Positions 17,825-27,114 of a stretch of DNA of 64,000 nt are shown in pieces. The translations under genes were made by a program, and so were the position numbers. The stretch spans positions 771,088-835,087 of the forward strand of contig NZ_WHKF01000001.1 in assembly GCF_009295825.1 (NCBI RefSeq). The letters are read 5' to 3'. The notes beneath the pieces were generated by a model. The model saw nothing but the letters and a program-made list of their open reading frames with translations. It ran no database searches and had not been told where the DNA came from. Position 1 is the stretch's first letter. Every line of letters starts with the position of its first letter. Source of the stretch: Marinifilum sp. N1E240. Lineage in GTDB: Bacteria > Bacteroidota > Bacteroidia > Bacteroidales > Marinifilaceae.

Positions 17825-18847
17825 ATGAGTGTAATCATACTAGGAATTGAATCATCTTGTGATGATACTTCGGCATCGGTATTAAAGGATGGAATTATTT
17901 ATTCCAATATAATTGCGAACCAAGATGTTCATATGAATTATGGTGGAGTAGTGCCTGAATTGGCTTCTCGTGCTCACCAGCAAAATATCATTCCTGTTGT
18001 TCATCAGGCTATGGAAAAAGCGGGAGTAACAGCTGATGAAATTGATGCGGTAGCTTTCACCAGAGGTCCGGGCTTACTTGGATCTTTGATGGTAGGAACT
18101 TCTTTTGCCAAAGGATTTGCCATGTCGAAAAATATACCCTTAATTGAGGTAAATCATTTGCAGGCACATATTCTAGCCCATTTTATTGATGATTTGAAAA
18201 ACACATATGATCATCCTGGATTTCCATTTTTGGCTTTATTGGTATCAGGTGGTAATTCACAAATTATTGTAGTGAAAGATCATTTAGATATGGAAGTTAT
18301 TGGGGAAACCATTGACGATGCAGCAGGAGAAGCTTTTGATAAATGTGCCAAAGTAATGGGCTTGCCTTATCCGGGAGGACCATTGATTGATAAAAATGCC
18401 AAACAAGGTAATCCTTTGGCATTTGAATTTAGTCGTCCAAGAATTCAGGGTTTGAATTATAGTTTTAGCGGTTTAAAGACTTCGTTTCTGTATTTTATTC
18501 GTGATAAAGTAAAAGAGAATCCAAATTTTGTTCAAGAAAACATGAATGATTTGTGTGCATCTCTGCAATATACAATTGTTGATATATTGATGAACAAAGT
18601 AAAGCGTGCGGCTAAAGAAACTGGTATTAATCAAGTAGCCATTGCAGGTGGAGTATCGGCAAATTCAGGTTTACAAAATGCTTTGCACGAGGCAGCCGAA
18701 AAACACAAATGGAAGGTATTTGTTCCTCAATTGGGATATTCTCTCGATAATGCTGCCATGATTGCGATTACAGGATACTTTAAGTATTTAAGAAATGAAT
18801 TTGTAGGTCAGGATACAGCACCTTTTGCTCGAATGACTATTAAATAA
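17825..18847 (+). CDS. tsaD: tRNA N6-adenosine threonylcarbamoyltransferase
   Basis: Cytosolic ASKHA-fold enzyme that, with TsaB and TsaE, transfers threonylcarbamoyl to A37 of ANN-reading tRNAs. It is 340 residues from the ATG at 17825. An in-frame TTG at 17801 only adds eight non-conserved residues. Motifs: GIESSCDDTSASV at the start, ELASRAHQ, the metal-binding HLQAHILAHF (two histidines, near 111 and 115), LLVSGGNSQI, and GVSANSGL near the C terminus. It is a single gene with a strong terminator. The divergent neighbour is tamB. Confidence 0.97.
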   Translation: MSVIILGIESSCDDTSASVLKDGIIYSNIIANQDVHMNYGGVVPELASRAHQQNIIPVVHQAMEKAGVTADEIDAVAFTRGPGLLGSLMVGTSFAKGFAMSKNIPLIEVNHLQAHILAHFIDDLKNTYDHPGFPFLALLVSGGNSQIIVVKDHLDMEVIGETIDDAAGEAFDKCAKVMGLPYPGGPLIDKNAKQGNPLAFEFSRPRIQGLNYSFSGLKTSFLYFIRDKVKENPNFVQENMNDLCASLQYTIVDILMNKVKRAAKETGINQVAIAGGVSANSGLQNALHEAAEKHKWKVFVPQLGYSLDNAAMIAITGYFKYLRNEFVGQDTAPFARMTIK

Positions 18848-18856
18848 AGAATAAAA

Positions 18857-18886
18857 AACGGAAGTCGATTGGCTTCCGTTTTTTTA
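18857..18886 (+). terminator. Intrinsic terminator of tsaD
   Basis: AACGGAAG and CTTCCGTT form an 8-bp stem with an 8-base loop and a run of seven T, with A-rich sequence on the 5' side. It runs into the stop of the convergent gene at 18884 and may also serve that gene. Confidence 0.9.
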
Positions 18887-19327
18887 TTCGGTAATGTTTA
18901 AATAGTTTTTTAAAACTGTTAGCGAATTATCATTTAGATGGGAGAGATCTAAGCGAATTATCTCCTTATTTTTCATACTGATATCCATATTGTGATCAGA
19001 AATAGAGATATCCTTTATATCTTTAAGATAGACTTTAATCTCTTTCTTTTTCCATCCTGTTTTGTACTTTAATTTTCTGGAATTAATGATTAAATATTCA
19101 TTTGGATAAAGAAATTTACATCCCAATAAAAGACCCGCAAAATAAATAGCAACCACGATCAATACAAGAATCGGATAATTACCATGTGGTAAAAAATCAA
19201 AATACCTATTGAATAAATAAAGGAGTATTGCAGAAATTAGAAAAGAGATTCCCATAGCAAGCTGTTTGCTTTTTGATACGTTATTGTTGATCTTATGATT
19301 CCGTATGTCAAATTCGAATTGAAGCAT
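18884..19327 (-). CDS. Small membrane protein with PH-like C-terminal domain
   Basis: A 147-residue protein with two membrane helices (about 25-45 and 50-72) followed by a soluble part of about 70 residues that alternates short strands and ends in a helix. This arrangement resembles small bacterial PH-domain membrane proteins (YIIN-, IRLDL-type strands), but the match is loose and I give no function. It is in the same direction as the CYTH gene at 19400, 72 bases away. Confidence 0.5.
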   Translation of the reverse strand: MLQFEFDIRNHKINNNVSKSKQLAMGISFLISAILLYLFNRYFDFLPHGNYPILVLIVVAIYFAGLLLGCKFLYPNEYLIINSRKLKYKTGWKKKEIKVYLKDIKDISISDHNMDISMKNKEIIRLDLSHLNDNSLTVLKNYLNITE

Positions 19328-19399
19328 AATTCGTTTGCTTTAGGTTCTATCTAAAGTTAAGAAATATGATCCTTATAATAAATTAAATTTTGACTTCAA

Positions 19400-19942
19400 T
19401 TATTCTTCAATAAATATCTGGTTGAAAAGACTATTTTGTTGCAATAAATCACTGTAGGAGTCAGAAATTAAATCTTTGGCATTTATTTCCAGGAGTTTGA
19501 TGTAGAAGTTGCATTGCTCTTGTAGTTTTTCTTTGGTGGTATTTACTTCAAAATCGATTGCTTCAATTTCAATAAAATGACCAAGTCCAGCAACGGAATC
19601 AATATGAAATTTTACATTGTCGATAAAATAGATCTCTCTTTGCTTATCTACAACACATCTGGTTCCCATCGATTTTGTAAGAATTTCTTTTAAGTTCGAA
19701 TCAGGAGAGGTTTTGTATAAACTAACCTTACTTTCTTTCGATCCTTTTTTATTTTCTCGGATGTAATGAATTAGGTTGTTTTCGATATTTCCTTCACGTA
19801 GTTTTAAACGTCCTGTTTTAGAATGAAAATAGGTGTCGATTTGGTGATCTAAACCTTTATATTCAGCATTATTAGCTTTTAAAATTTTTCGGATTTTATC
19901 TTGATTTTTACAATATGCTTTTATTTCGACAGTTACTGGCAT
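19400..19942 (-). CDS. CYTH-domain protein (class IV adenylate cyclase-like)
   Basis: A 180-residue protein of the CYTH superfamily, which forms an eight-stranded tunnel that binds triphosphates with divalent metal. Visible features are VEIKAY near the N terminus (the E-x-K form of the family's signature), HQIDTYFHSKTGRLKLREG and HYIRENK with their basic substrate ligands, and an acidic strand HFIEIEAIDF near residue 125. Members include class IV adenylate cyclases and thiamine or inorganic triphosphatases, so the substrate cannot be named. It sits just downstream of the CheB/CheR/hybrid-kinase operon with a 75-base gap, which may be coincidence. Confidence 0.8.
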   Translation of the reverse strand: MPVTVEIKAYCKNQDKIRKILKANNAEYKGLDHQIDTYFHSKTGRLKLREGNIENNLIHYIRENKKGSKESKVSLYKTSPDSNLKEILTKSMGTRCVVDKQREIYFIDNVKFHIDSVAGLGHFIEIEAIDFEVNTTKEKLQEQCNFYIKLLEINAKDLISDSYSDLLQQNSLFNQIFIEE

Positions 19943-20017
19943 GCTCTATTAATTTTATCAAAAATTTGTGAGCAAGATCGGGAAAAAAAGTCGAATTGTA
20001 ATTGAATTAAAAAGGAA

Positions 20018-20584
20018 TTAAATCTGCTTGGCTAGTTCAGTTACCTTCACTCCAATCTCTTTAATCTCCAAAATAAAATTTGGTTTCGAAGCATCAATAG
20101 CTGCTTGTGGCATAATGGAGGCAAGAGCATTTTTTGGGTTTTCTACAATCGAAATTCCACCATAATTGTTAATGGTTTTTAATCCTACAGCACCATCTTG
20201 ATTTAGTCCGGTAAGAATAACACCAATTGCTTTAGTTTTACATGCCCAGGCTGCCGATTCGAATAAAACATCGATTGAAGGGCGGGAGTGATGTACTTTG
20301 GGATCGGTAGTGAAAGAAATGCTATTGTCGCTTTCAATTAACATGTGATAGTTGGGCGGGGCAAAGTAAACTGTTCCGTTTTCGATGAATTCCTTTTCTT
20401 CTGCTTCTTTAATACATAGCTCACTAATGTTATTTAGATAGGAGATAAAGGAATCGTTATTGTTATCGCCGATATGCAAAACAACAAGTACAGGCAAACA
20501 AAAATCTTTGGGTAAGGCTGGTATTATTGATTTTAAAGCCTCTAATCCTCCATATGAAGTTCCTATTACCAAAGCTTTTGTCAT
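20018..20584 (-). CDS. cheB: CheB-type protein-glutamate methylesterase, catalytic domain only
   Basis: A 188-residue stand-alone CheB catalytic domain that would hydrolyse glutamyl methyl esters or deamidate glutamines. The triad is visible: S10 in GTSYGG, H37 in LHIGD and D130 in LTGLNQDGAVGL. The usual N-terminal receiver domain is absent, so activity is not controlled by fused phosphorylation. Its ATG overlaps the end of cheR by 4 bases. The operon has no methyl-accepting receptor, CheA or CheW, so the target is unknown. The large coiled-coil hybrid kinase at the head of the operon is the obvious suspect; that is inference. Confidence 0.9.
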   Translation of the reverse strand: MTKALVIGTSYGGLEALKSIIPALPKDFCLPVLVVLHIGDNNNDSFISYLNNISELCIKEAEEKEFIENGTVYFAPPNYHMLIESDNSISFTTDPKVHHSRPSIDVLFESAAWACKTKAIGVILTGLNQDGAVGLKTINNYGGISIVENPKNALASIMPQAAIDASKPNFILEIKEIGVKVTELAKQI

Positions 20585-21426
20585 CGACTAATTTTTTTTT
20601 TAAATATTTTTTGTTTGGAATCAATATCTACAAAGTTGTTTTCGAATTGGGTAAACTTAAGAGATTCTTTTGAACCCAAACATAAATGACCGCTGTGAGT
20701 AAGGCTTTCGTGAAAAAGACCGATGACTTTGTTTTGCAATTCTCGGTTAAAATAAATGAGAACATTCCGGCAGAGAATAAGATTTACTTCAGCAAAAACA
20801 TGATCTGTAACCAAATTGTGATCGGCAAACACAACTTTTTTAGAAAGTGCCTGATCGAATTTGATTGAACCATATTTGAGAGTGTAGTAGTCAGACAATT
20901 GAGCTTTGCCACTGGAATTAGAATAGTTTCGCTGAAATTTATCTAAATCTTGAGTGTGATAAATACCCAATTTTGCAATTTCTAATACTTTTCGATTAAA
21001 ATCGGTAGCATAAATCTGACATCTGTCTAAAATTCCTTCCTCATGTAATAAAATGGCTAATGAGTAAACTTCCTCACCAGTAGAACATCCGGCATGCCAA
21101 ATTTTAATAAACGGATAGGTTTTTAAGCTTGGAACAACATTTTCGCGAAACGACTTGTAAAAATCAGGATCGCGAAACATTTCTGTTACGTTTATAGATA
21201 AATCCTCAAGTAAGTCGATGAAAAACTCCTTGTCTCGAAGTACTTTTTCCTGCATTTGAGATACAGATGTAAAGTTACCAATCGACATTCGGTGCATCAA
21301 TCTTCTTTTAACATGAGCCTTTGAATAATCCCTAAAATCATAACTGTATTTTTGGAAAATAGCTTCCAAAAATAAGGGAATTTCAATATCTATATTTTCA
21401 ATACCAACAGAATTGCTTTGAGTCAT
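20581..21426 (-). CDS. cheR: CheR-type protein-glutamate O-methyltransferase
   Basis: A 281-residue S-adenosylmethionine-dependent methyltransferase of the CheR family, which esterifies glutamates on signalling proteins. The N-terminal helical domain (about 15-75) is basic. The C-terminal Rossmann-like domain has WHAGCSTGEEVYSLA as the SAM loop and LILCRNVLIYF as the later signature. It overlaps cheB by 4 bases (ATGA) and follows the receiver-kinase gene by 5 bases, so translation is probably coupled. Such CheR/CheB pairs beside hybrid kinases recur in Bacteroidota and probably do not serve flagellar chemotaxis. Confidence 0.93.
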   Translation of the reverse strand: MTQSNSVGIENIDIEIPLFLEAIFQKYSYDFRDYSKAHVKRRLMHRMSIGNFTSVSQMQEKVLRDKEFFIDLLEDLSINVTEMFRDPDFYKSFRENVVPSLKTYPFIKIWHAGCSTGEEVYSLAILLHEEGILDRCQIYATDFNRKVLEIAKLGIYHTQDLDKFQRNYSNSSGKAQLSDYYTLKYGSIKFDQALSKKVVFADHNLVTDHVFAEVNLILCRNVLIYFNRELQNKVIGLFHESLTHSGHLCLGSKESLKFTQFENNFVDIDSKQKIFKKKISR

Positions 21427-21431
21427 AATGC

Positions 21432-23024
21432 TTACGCGATACTTTTTGAAATCTGGCTAAATATTTTTCTTAAAGCTTCTTCTTTAAACGGTTTGCTAAT
21501 AAAATCATTCATACCTGCATTAATACAGTTTTGCTTATCTTCTACAAAAGCATTTGCCGTTAGTGCAATAATAAAAGTTTTATCTATTTCCGGATTTTCA
21601 TTTTCAAAACTTCTTATTTTTTCAGTTGCACTAATTCCATCCAATACTGGCATTTGCATATCCATAAGAATTACCTGATAGTTATTTTCTTTATGCATTT
21701 CAAAAGCCTCCAATCCATTTTTGGCAACATCGCATTGTAAACCCATATGTCTCAAGGTTAGCATTGCAACTTTTTGGTTAATTGGGTTGTCTTCTGCAAC
21801 TAGTATTGATAATTGTTTGGGAATTTCCACTTTTTCATTGTTAAACATATCTACCTCCTGATCTTTGTATCCAAATTTTAGTTCAAACATAAATTCTGAT
21901 CCTACTTCTGGCTCACTTTCCAAACTTATTCTACCGCCCATTAGGTTGGTTAAGTTTTTTGAAATCGCCAATCCTAAACCTGTTCCTCCATACTGTCGAG
22001 TTGTTGAACTATCGGATTGTGTAAATTCTTTAAATAGTTTTTTTTGTGCTTCCCGAGATATTCCAATTCCCGTATCCTTTACTGAAAAGAACAAAGATAC
22101 GTATTGCTTTGTTTTCTCGAGACATTTTACTGATAATTGAACTGAGCCTTTGTGTGTAAATTTTATTGCATTATTGGCAAGGTTCATAAGTATCTGATTC
22201 AACCTAAAAGAGTCACCAACTAGGTTTTTCGGAATGTCTTCATCAATATCTATAATAAAATCTATTCCTTTTTCTTTCGCTTTAAAATTTAATAAATAAT
22301 AGATTGTATCTAAAAGTTTCTTGAGTTTAAAATCGATGCTTTCAATTTCAATTTGACCAGCCTCAATCTTTGAATAATCTAAAATATCATTAATTATTTG
22401 CAGAAGGTTTTCCCCTGAAGTGGTCATTACCTTCAGCATATCCTTTTGCTCATCGTTCAGTTCCGATTCTATAAGTATTCTCGATAAGCCTAAAATTCCA
22501 TTCATCGGAGAACGGATTTCGTGAGACATGTTAGCCAAAAACATCGATTTAGCTCTGTTTGCATCTTCAGCTCTGGCTTTTTCAATTATTAACTCTTCAT
22601 TTTTCGATTCAAGATATTTTAACAAAGAATCAAGCTCTTTTCGTTGCTGATACAAATCGAGAAATACCTTCACTTTTCCTTTAAGAATTTCAGGAATAAT
22701 AGGTTTTGGAATAAAATCAACTGCTCCAGTTTCGATTCCTTTAATGATATGTAAATCGCTTTGATGAATAGCAGATACAAAAATTACAGGAAGAAGCTTA
22801 GTTTTTTTCCTTTGACGCATAAATTCAAGCGTTTCATAGCCATCCATTCCTGGCATTTGAACATCTAAGATTGCCATCGCAAATTCCTCTTTAAGAGTAT
22901 GCTTTAGAGCCTCCTCTCCAGATGATGCTCTGACAAAATCAACGTCAAAATCACTCAGAATTCGCTCTAGACTAACTAGGTTCTCTAACTTATCATCAAC
23001 TATTAGTATTTTTTCCTTTTTCAT
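21432..23024 (-). CDS. Receiver-kinase-receiver hybrid histidine kinase
   Basis: A 530-residue cytosolic phosphorelay protein with no membrane segment. Domains in order: receiver (5-120, phosphoacceptor D54 in ILDVQMPGMDG), a coiled-coil linker (125-158), HisKA (H168 in NMSHEIRSP), HATPase (about 275-390, with DTGIGIS and GGTGLGLAISK), and a second receiver (about 403-525, D455 in ILMDMQMP). Input is therefore a phosphorylated partner or a protein contact rather than a ligand pocket. It lies between the giant hybrid kinase (20-base gap) and cheR (5-base gap). No DNA-binding output domain is present. Confidence 0.92.
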   Translation of the reverse strand: MKKEKILIVDDKLENLVSLERILSDFDVDFVRASSGEEALKHTLKEEFAMAILDVQMPGMDGYETLEFMRQRKKTKLLPVIFVSAIHQSDLHIIKGIETGAVDFIPKPIIPEILKGKVKVFLDLYQQRKELDSLLKYLESKNEELIIEKARAEDANRAKSMFLANMSHEIRSPMNGILGLSRILIESELNDEQKDMLKVMTTSGENLLQIINDILDYSKIEAGQIEIESIDFKLKKLLDTIYYLLNFKAKEKGIDFIIDIDEDIPKNLVGDSFRLNQILMNLANNAIKFTHKGSVQLSVKCLEKTKQYVSLFFSVKDTGIGISREAQKKLFKEFTQSDSSTTRQYGGTGLGLAISKNLTNLMGGRISLESEPEVGSEFMFELKFGYKDQEVDMFNNEKVEIPKQLSILVAEDNPINQKVAMLTLRHMGLQCDVAKNGLEAFEMHKENNYQVILMDMQMPVLDGISATEKIRSFENENPEIDKTFIIALTANAFVEDKQNCINAGMNDFISKPFKEEALRKIFSQISKSIA

Positions 23025-23044
23025 TTGTTATAATATCTTTTGAG

Positions 23045-26000
23045 CTAGTTGTAAAGCCAAATTTTCAACATTGAGAACAGTTTATTCTCATCAATAGGTT
23101 TGGACAAATAATCGTTCGCTCCTGAAGAAATTGCTTTCTGGTAATCATCTTTCATAGCTTTTGCTGTAAGACAGATTATTGGAACATCTTGTATTTCCGG
23201 AGTTTGTCGAATAACGGTCATGGCTTCATATCCATCCATTTCCGGCATCATTATATCCATTAAAACTAAATCTACATTCGCATTGTTTTTTAATACGTCA
23301 ATGGCTATTTTGCCATTTTCAGCTTCAAGAACTTCCATATCCTTTTCTTCAAGAATCTTGCCTAAAGCAAATATATTTCTGATTTCATCATCAACAACCA
23401 ATACTTTTTTGCCTTTAAAAATAGAGTCGTCAATTTCAGTAACCTTTACCTTGGGATTTTCTGGTGTTTTTGTTGCCACCTGATGTAAGAATAAACTTAC
23501 TTCGTCCATTAGGCGTTCGTCCGATTTTAATCCTTTTAGAATAATTGAATTTGTATATTTACTCAGCTCTCTGTGTTCTTCACGAGATAAGTCTTTCCCC
23601 GTATAAATAATAGTATTAGGGACTTTAATATTTGCTTTGGATAATTTTTTTAGCAATTCATTTCCTGAGATATCAGGCAGACCGAGATCAAGAATTATAC
23701 AGTCGTAATTTTTCTTTGAAATCAGGTCAAAAGCTTCTTCACCAGTTGCAGATTCATCAATCTGAACATTGGTTGGAGTCAAAATACTTTTTATCAATTG
23801 CCTAGTAGTATCATTGTCTTCAATTACCAAAATCTTTTTCGATTCGGTGAACAGTTGAGTTTTCATTTTATTAATTGCCTGAGAAACATTTGTAGCATTA
23901 ACGGTTGGCAAATCTTTCAGGTCTCTTTCAATAAATCCTTCAACAGGATTTACAATATGCATTGGTAATTTAGAGGCATAAGAATTTAAACGTAATGGGT
24001 TTAAAACGTCTTCTCCTTTTTCAAGGATAAGTTCCATTCCAATAATTATTGCCGAAGGCTGATGCGCTTCAATTAATAAGATAGCATCGGCAACATTCGA
24101 AGCAACCAAAGCATGGAAACTACTCTCATGTATTTGATAGTACAGAGAAGTTGCTTCATCACGTTTAGGGTGAATTAAAACAACCGTTGAACCATTGTGA
24201 GGTATATCTCTATCATCATCAATAAAAATTGGCAATACAACCGGTTTGTTTTCGGTTTCTATAATTTCGTTTTCATTCTTAAGCGTAACAGGTTTAAGAT
24301 TTTGAATTGTTGTTTTATTCTGCTTCTCAGGAATAAATAAGGTAAAACTAGATCCTTTACCTACTTCGCTTTCCAGGTGAATTTCACCACCTAACATTCT
24401 AGCCAATTCTTTCGAGATTGAAAGTCCTAAACCGGTTCCACCATACTGTCTTGAAGTACTTCCATCAGCTTGTTGAAAAGCTTCGAAAATGGCTTCCTTT
24501 TTCTCATCAGGAATACCAACTCCGGTATCTGTTACTGTAATTGAATAGGTATCTGAGGTTTTTAGATCACTTCTCCATAATTCTGAATTATCAACGGCTT
24601 TCTTCATTGAAACCGTTATTGCTCCTTTTGAGGTGAATTTTAAAGCATTTGACAGCAGATTTTTAATGATTTGATTTAATCTTAATGGATCTGTCTCAAG
24701 GTTTTTTGCGAAATCATCTGAGATATCTATATGGAAATCTAAGTTTTTCTTATCTGCCTGATGTTTGAAATCCATTAAAATTTCATTTTTGATATCATCA
24801 GGTTGAATCGATTCGAATTCAATATTCATTTTACCTGCTTCAATTTTCGACAGGTCTAAAATTTCATTAATCAGTTGGAGTAGATCTTTACCACTCTTAT
24901 TTATGATTTGAGCTGATTCAATATCTTCATCAGTAAGATTTCCATTTTTATTTTTTACCAAAATTCCCGATAGAATAAGTAAACTATTTAACGGTGTTCT
25001 TAACTCATGAGACATGTTTGCCAAAAAGTCGGATTTGTATTGACTTGCTTGTTCCAATTCTCTGGCTTTAATCTCAATCTTGTCATGAGCAACAGATAAT
25101 CCTTTATTTTTTTGTTCTATTTCTTCTTTCTGAATTTCAAGTTGATTTGTTCTTTCTTCAAGTTCTTCATTCGCCACTCTTAATTCCTCTTGCTGAACTT
25201 GAAGTTTTTTCTCATTTTCAGTTAAAATGCTTGTTTGTTCTGCAAGTTCCTCATTGGCAACTCTAAGTTCTTCTTGTTGAACTTGTAATTCACTTGCTTG
25301 TTCTTGGGTTGTTTTTAAAAGGTTTTCTAAACGAACACGAGCTAGAGTTGAGGCAATTTTCACGGTTATACTTTCGCGTACTGCTCTTACAAAATCAATA
25401 ACTGATTCTGAGAATATTTTTATGGAAGCAATTTCCAAAACTCCCCACAATGCATCGTTGTATACTAAAGGAACCAAAAGAATATTATTTGGCATTACAT
25501 CACCAGTGCCAGAAAATACATTAAAATAATCTTTAGGCAGATCTTTCAGGTGTTTTAGTTTTTTAGTTTGTGCAACTAGTCCTATTAAGCCATGACCTAC
25601 ACGAATATTTTTATATTGATTCTTATCAGGAATACCAAATGATGCAGCTAAGGATAAGGTTTCTTGTTCTTCGTGATAGACATATAAAGTACCTAATTCT
25701 GCAGATAAGAATTCAGACATAAAGCCTAAAGTTCTTGATGCTACTTCTTCTAATTCATGATCGCCCTGAAGTTCTTCATTTAATTGATTTACACCAGATC
25801 TGAACCAATGTGTTTCATCATTTGTAGCTTTTGAATCTTTTAATGTTTTTACCATCTGATTCAAAGAAATAGACAATTCATCTTCTTTCGATTTAGGTGT
25901 AAGATTAATACTTAAATCACCGTTGGCAACCATTCTTGTATAATCAACAACACTTTGAAAATCGTTTTGAATAATTTGGAAAGATTGAGCCAATGAGCCA

Positions 26001-26797
26001 ATTTCATCTTTGGTATGAATACTTAAAGGAGTGTGATAATTTCCTTTAGCCATTAGTTTAAAATTACCAACCATTTCTTTTACAGGAACTGTAATTGATT
26101 TTGAGATATATTTGGCAAGTAATAATATTACAACACAAAGTATTATTGCTATAATTGCCATAGCCCAGACTAATGCACTATTAAATTTATGCGATAAGCT
26201 ATTCACTTCATCACTAATTCCGGAATAATGCTTTTGTATTTCGTGCAATTCGAATTGAATTTTTTCAATATCAATAGTCGATTTTCCACTTTGTAATTCA
26301 TTTTTGATAAGCTCTGCTGCATCTAAAGCTTTTTGCGAATATCCTCTCGTACTTTCAATTTCGCCACTTTTAAGACTATTTAATATTCTTAAACGGGAAA
26401 CCATTAATTCTGCATTCTTTAATTCATGATTGTAAATTTCAGGAAAGCCATTAAAAAGATATTTAGCTATTTCTTTATTTGTTTTGATAGGATAAAATCC
26501 TTGTATCTTGAGAAGATCTTTTACCAGTTGGTTAGAACGATTGATATAAAAAGCAGAAGCCTCTCTGTATTTGTCTTCCTTAGTGATTTGAAATGAGTAG
26601 AAATTGTCGACCCCTTGCTGTAACAAACTTTCATGAACACGCAGTCCGTTAATCATGATGCTAACAGTTCGGCTGGTTTTGAAAAAGAAGCTGGAGGTCA
26701 GACTCAAAATTAAAATACTGATAAGAGTTAATACTGTTAATAACAGTAATTTAGATTTTAACTTCCAATCTTTGAACATTTTCATTGTAAAATGCAT
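23045..26797 (-). CDS. Giant hybrid histidine kinase: sensor, HAMP, GAF, kinase, three receiver-like domains
   Basis: A 1250-residue membrane sensor. Order: helix (about 16-40), periplasmic four-helix-type sensor (40-205), helix (208-228), HAMP (230-283), GAF (about 345-490), long Glu/Gln-rich coiled coil (about 495-590), HisKA (H near 597 in NMSHELRTP), HATPase (about 705-820), a receiver-like domain without its aspartate (about 868-980), then two intact receivers (D near 1037 in ILDLGLPD and D near 1180 in LMDIMMPEMDG). The coiled coil holds a near-perfect 28-residue repeat, with LQVQQEELRVANEEL appearing twice. It is the first gene of an operon with the receiver-kinase protein, cheR and cheB. 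Confidence 0.93.
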   Translation of the reverse strand: MHFTMKMFKDWKLKSKLLLLTVLTLISILILSLTSSFFFKTSRTVSIMINGLRVHESLLQQGVDNFYSFQITKEDKYREASAFYINRSNQLVKDLLKIQGFYPIKTNKEIAKYLFNGFPEIYNHELKNAELMVSRLRILNSLKSGEIESTRGYSQKALDAAELIKNELQSGKSTIDIEKIQFELHEIQKHYSGISDEVNSLSHKFNSALVWAMAIIAIILCVVILLLAKYISKSITVPVKEMVGNFKLMAKGNYHTPLSIHTKDEIGSLAQSFQIIQNDFQSVVDYTRMVANGDLSINLTPKSKEDELSISLNQMVKTLKDSKATNDETHWFRSGVNQLNEELQGDHELEEVASRTLGFMSEFLSAELGTLYVYHEEQETLSLAASFGIPDKNQYKNIRVGHGLIGLVAQTKKLKHLKDLPKDYFNVFSGTGDVMPNNILLVPLVYNDALWGVLEIASIKIFSESVIDFVRAVRESITVKIASTLARVRLENLLKTTQEQASELQVQQEELRVANEELAEQTSILTENEKKLQVQQEELRVANEELEERTNQLEIQKEEIEQKNKGLSVAHDKIEIKARELEQASQYKSDFLANMSHELRTPLNSLLILSGILVKNKNGNLTDEDIESAQIINKSGKDLLQLINEILDLSKIEAGKMNIEFESIQPDDIKNEILMDFKHQADKKNLDFHIDISDDFAKNLETDPLRLNQIIKNLLSNALKFTSKGAITVSMKKAVDNSELWRSDLKTSDTYSITVTDTGVGIPDEKKEAIFEAFQQADGSTSRQYGGTGLGLSISKELARMLGGEIHLESEVGKGSSFTLFIPEKQNKTTIQNLKPVTLKNENEIIETENKPVVLPIFIDDDRDIPHNGSTVVLIHPKRDEATSLYYQIHESSFHALVASNVADAILLIEAHQPSAIIIGMELILEKGEDVLNPLRLNSYASKLPMHIVNPVEGFIERDLKDLPTVNATNVSQAINKMKTQLFTESKKILVIEDNDTTRQLIKSILTPTNVQIDESATGEEAFDLISKKNYDCIILDLGLPDISGNELLKKLSKANIKVPNTIIYTGKDLSREEHRELSKYTNSIILKGLKSDERLMDEVSLFLHQVATKTPENPKVKVTEIDDSIFKGKKVLVVDDEIRNIFALGKILEEKDMEVLEAENGKIAIDVLKNNANVDLVLMDIMMPEMDGYEAMTVIRQTPEIQDVPIICLTAKAMKDDYQKAISSGANDYLSKPIDENKLFSMLKIWLYN

Positions 26798-27114
26798 ATT
26801 TATAATGTGCGATTAAGTAGTTGTTTCTTATTATAGTGATTTGTTTTTTTGAATCACGCAGATATTACGGTTTTCCTAGTGAATGGTTACTTTTTAAGTG
26901 TTAATATCTGTTTTTTTTCCATAAAAAAATGAAGTATCATGAAAATAAGATTATTTAAGTGGTTCTATCTCTTTTAAATATGGACTTTGTTGTTGTTTCT
27001 ATTGTTAATAAAAAAATGTTAATGAATTGTTATTGTGTTTGGAAAAGAGAAAGCATAGCCATAGGTTTGTTAGTAATAAACAAAACTTATAATTAACCCA
27101 TAATCAAAAAAACT
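26798..27114. other. 317-base divergent intergenic region
   Basis: No gene is supported. It separates the minus-strand hybrid-kinase operon from the plus-strand lipoprotein gene and is very AT-rich, with several T-runs. I could not find a convincing -33/-7 pair for either side. Confidence 0.35.

Noticed and set aside
20018-21426. CheB/CheR as part of a flagellar chemotaxis operon
   Set aside because: No chemoreceptor, CheA, CheW, CheY-only or flagellar gene is near, and CheB lacks its receiver domain.
25170-25295. The 84-base period in the giant kinase gene as a DNA repeat element
   Set aside because: It encodes a heptad-based protein repeat within a coiled coil, and the DNA of the two copies differs at silent positions.
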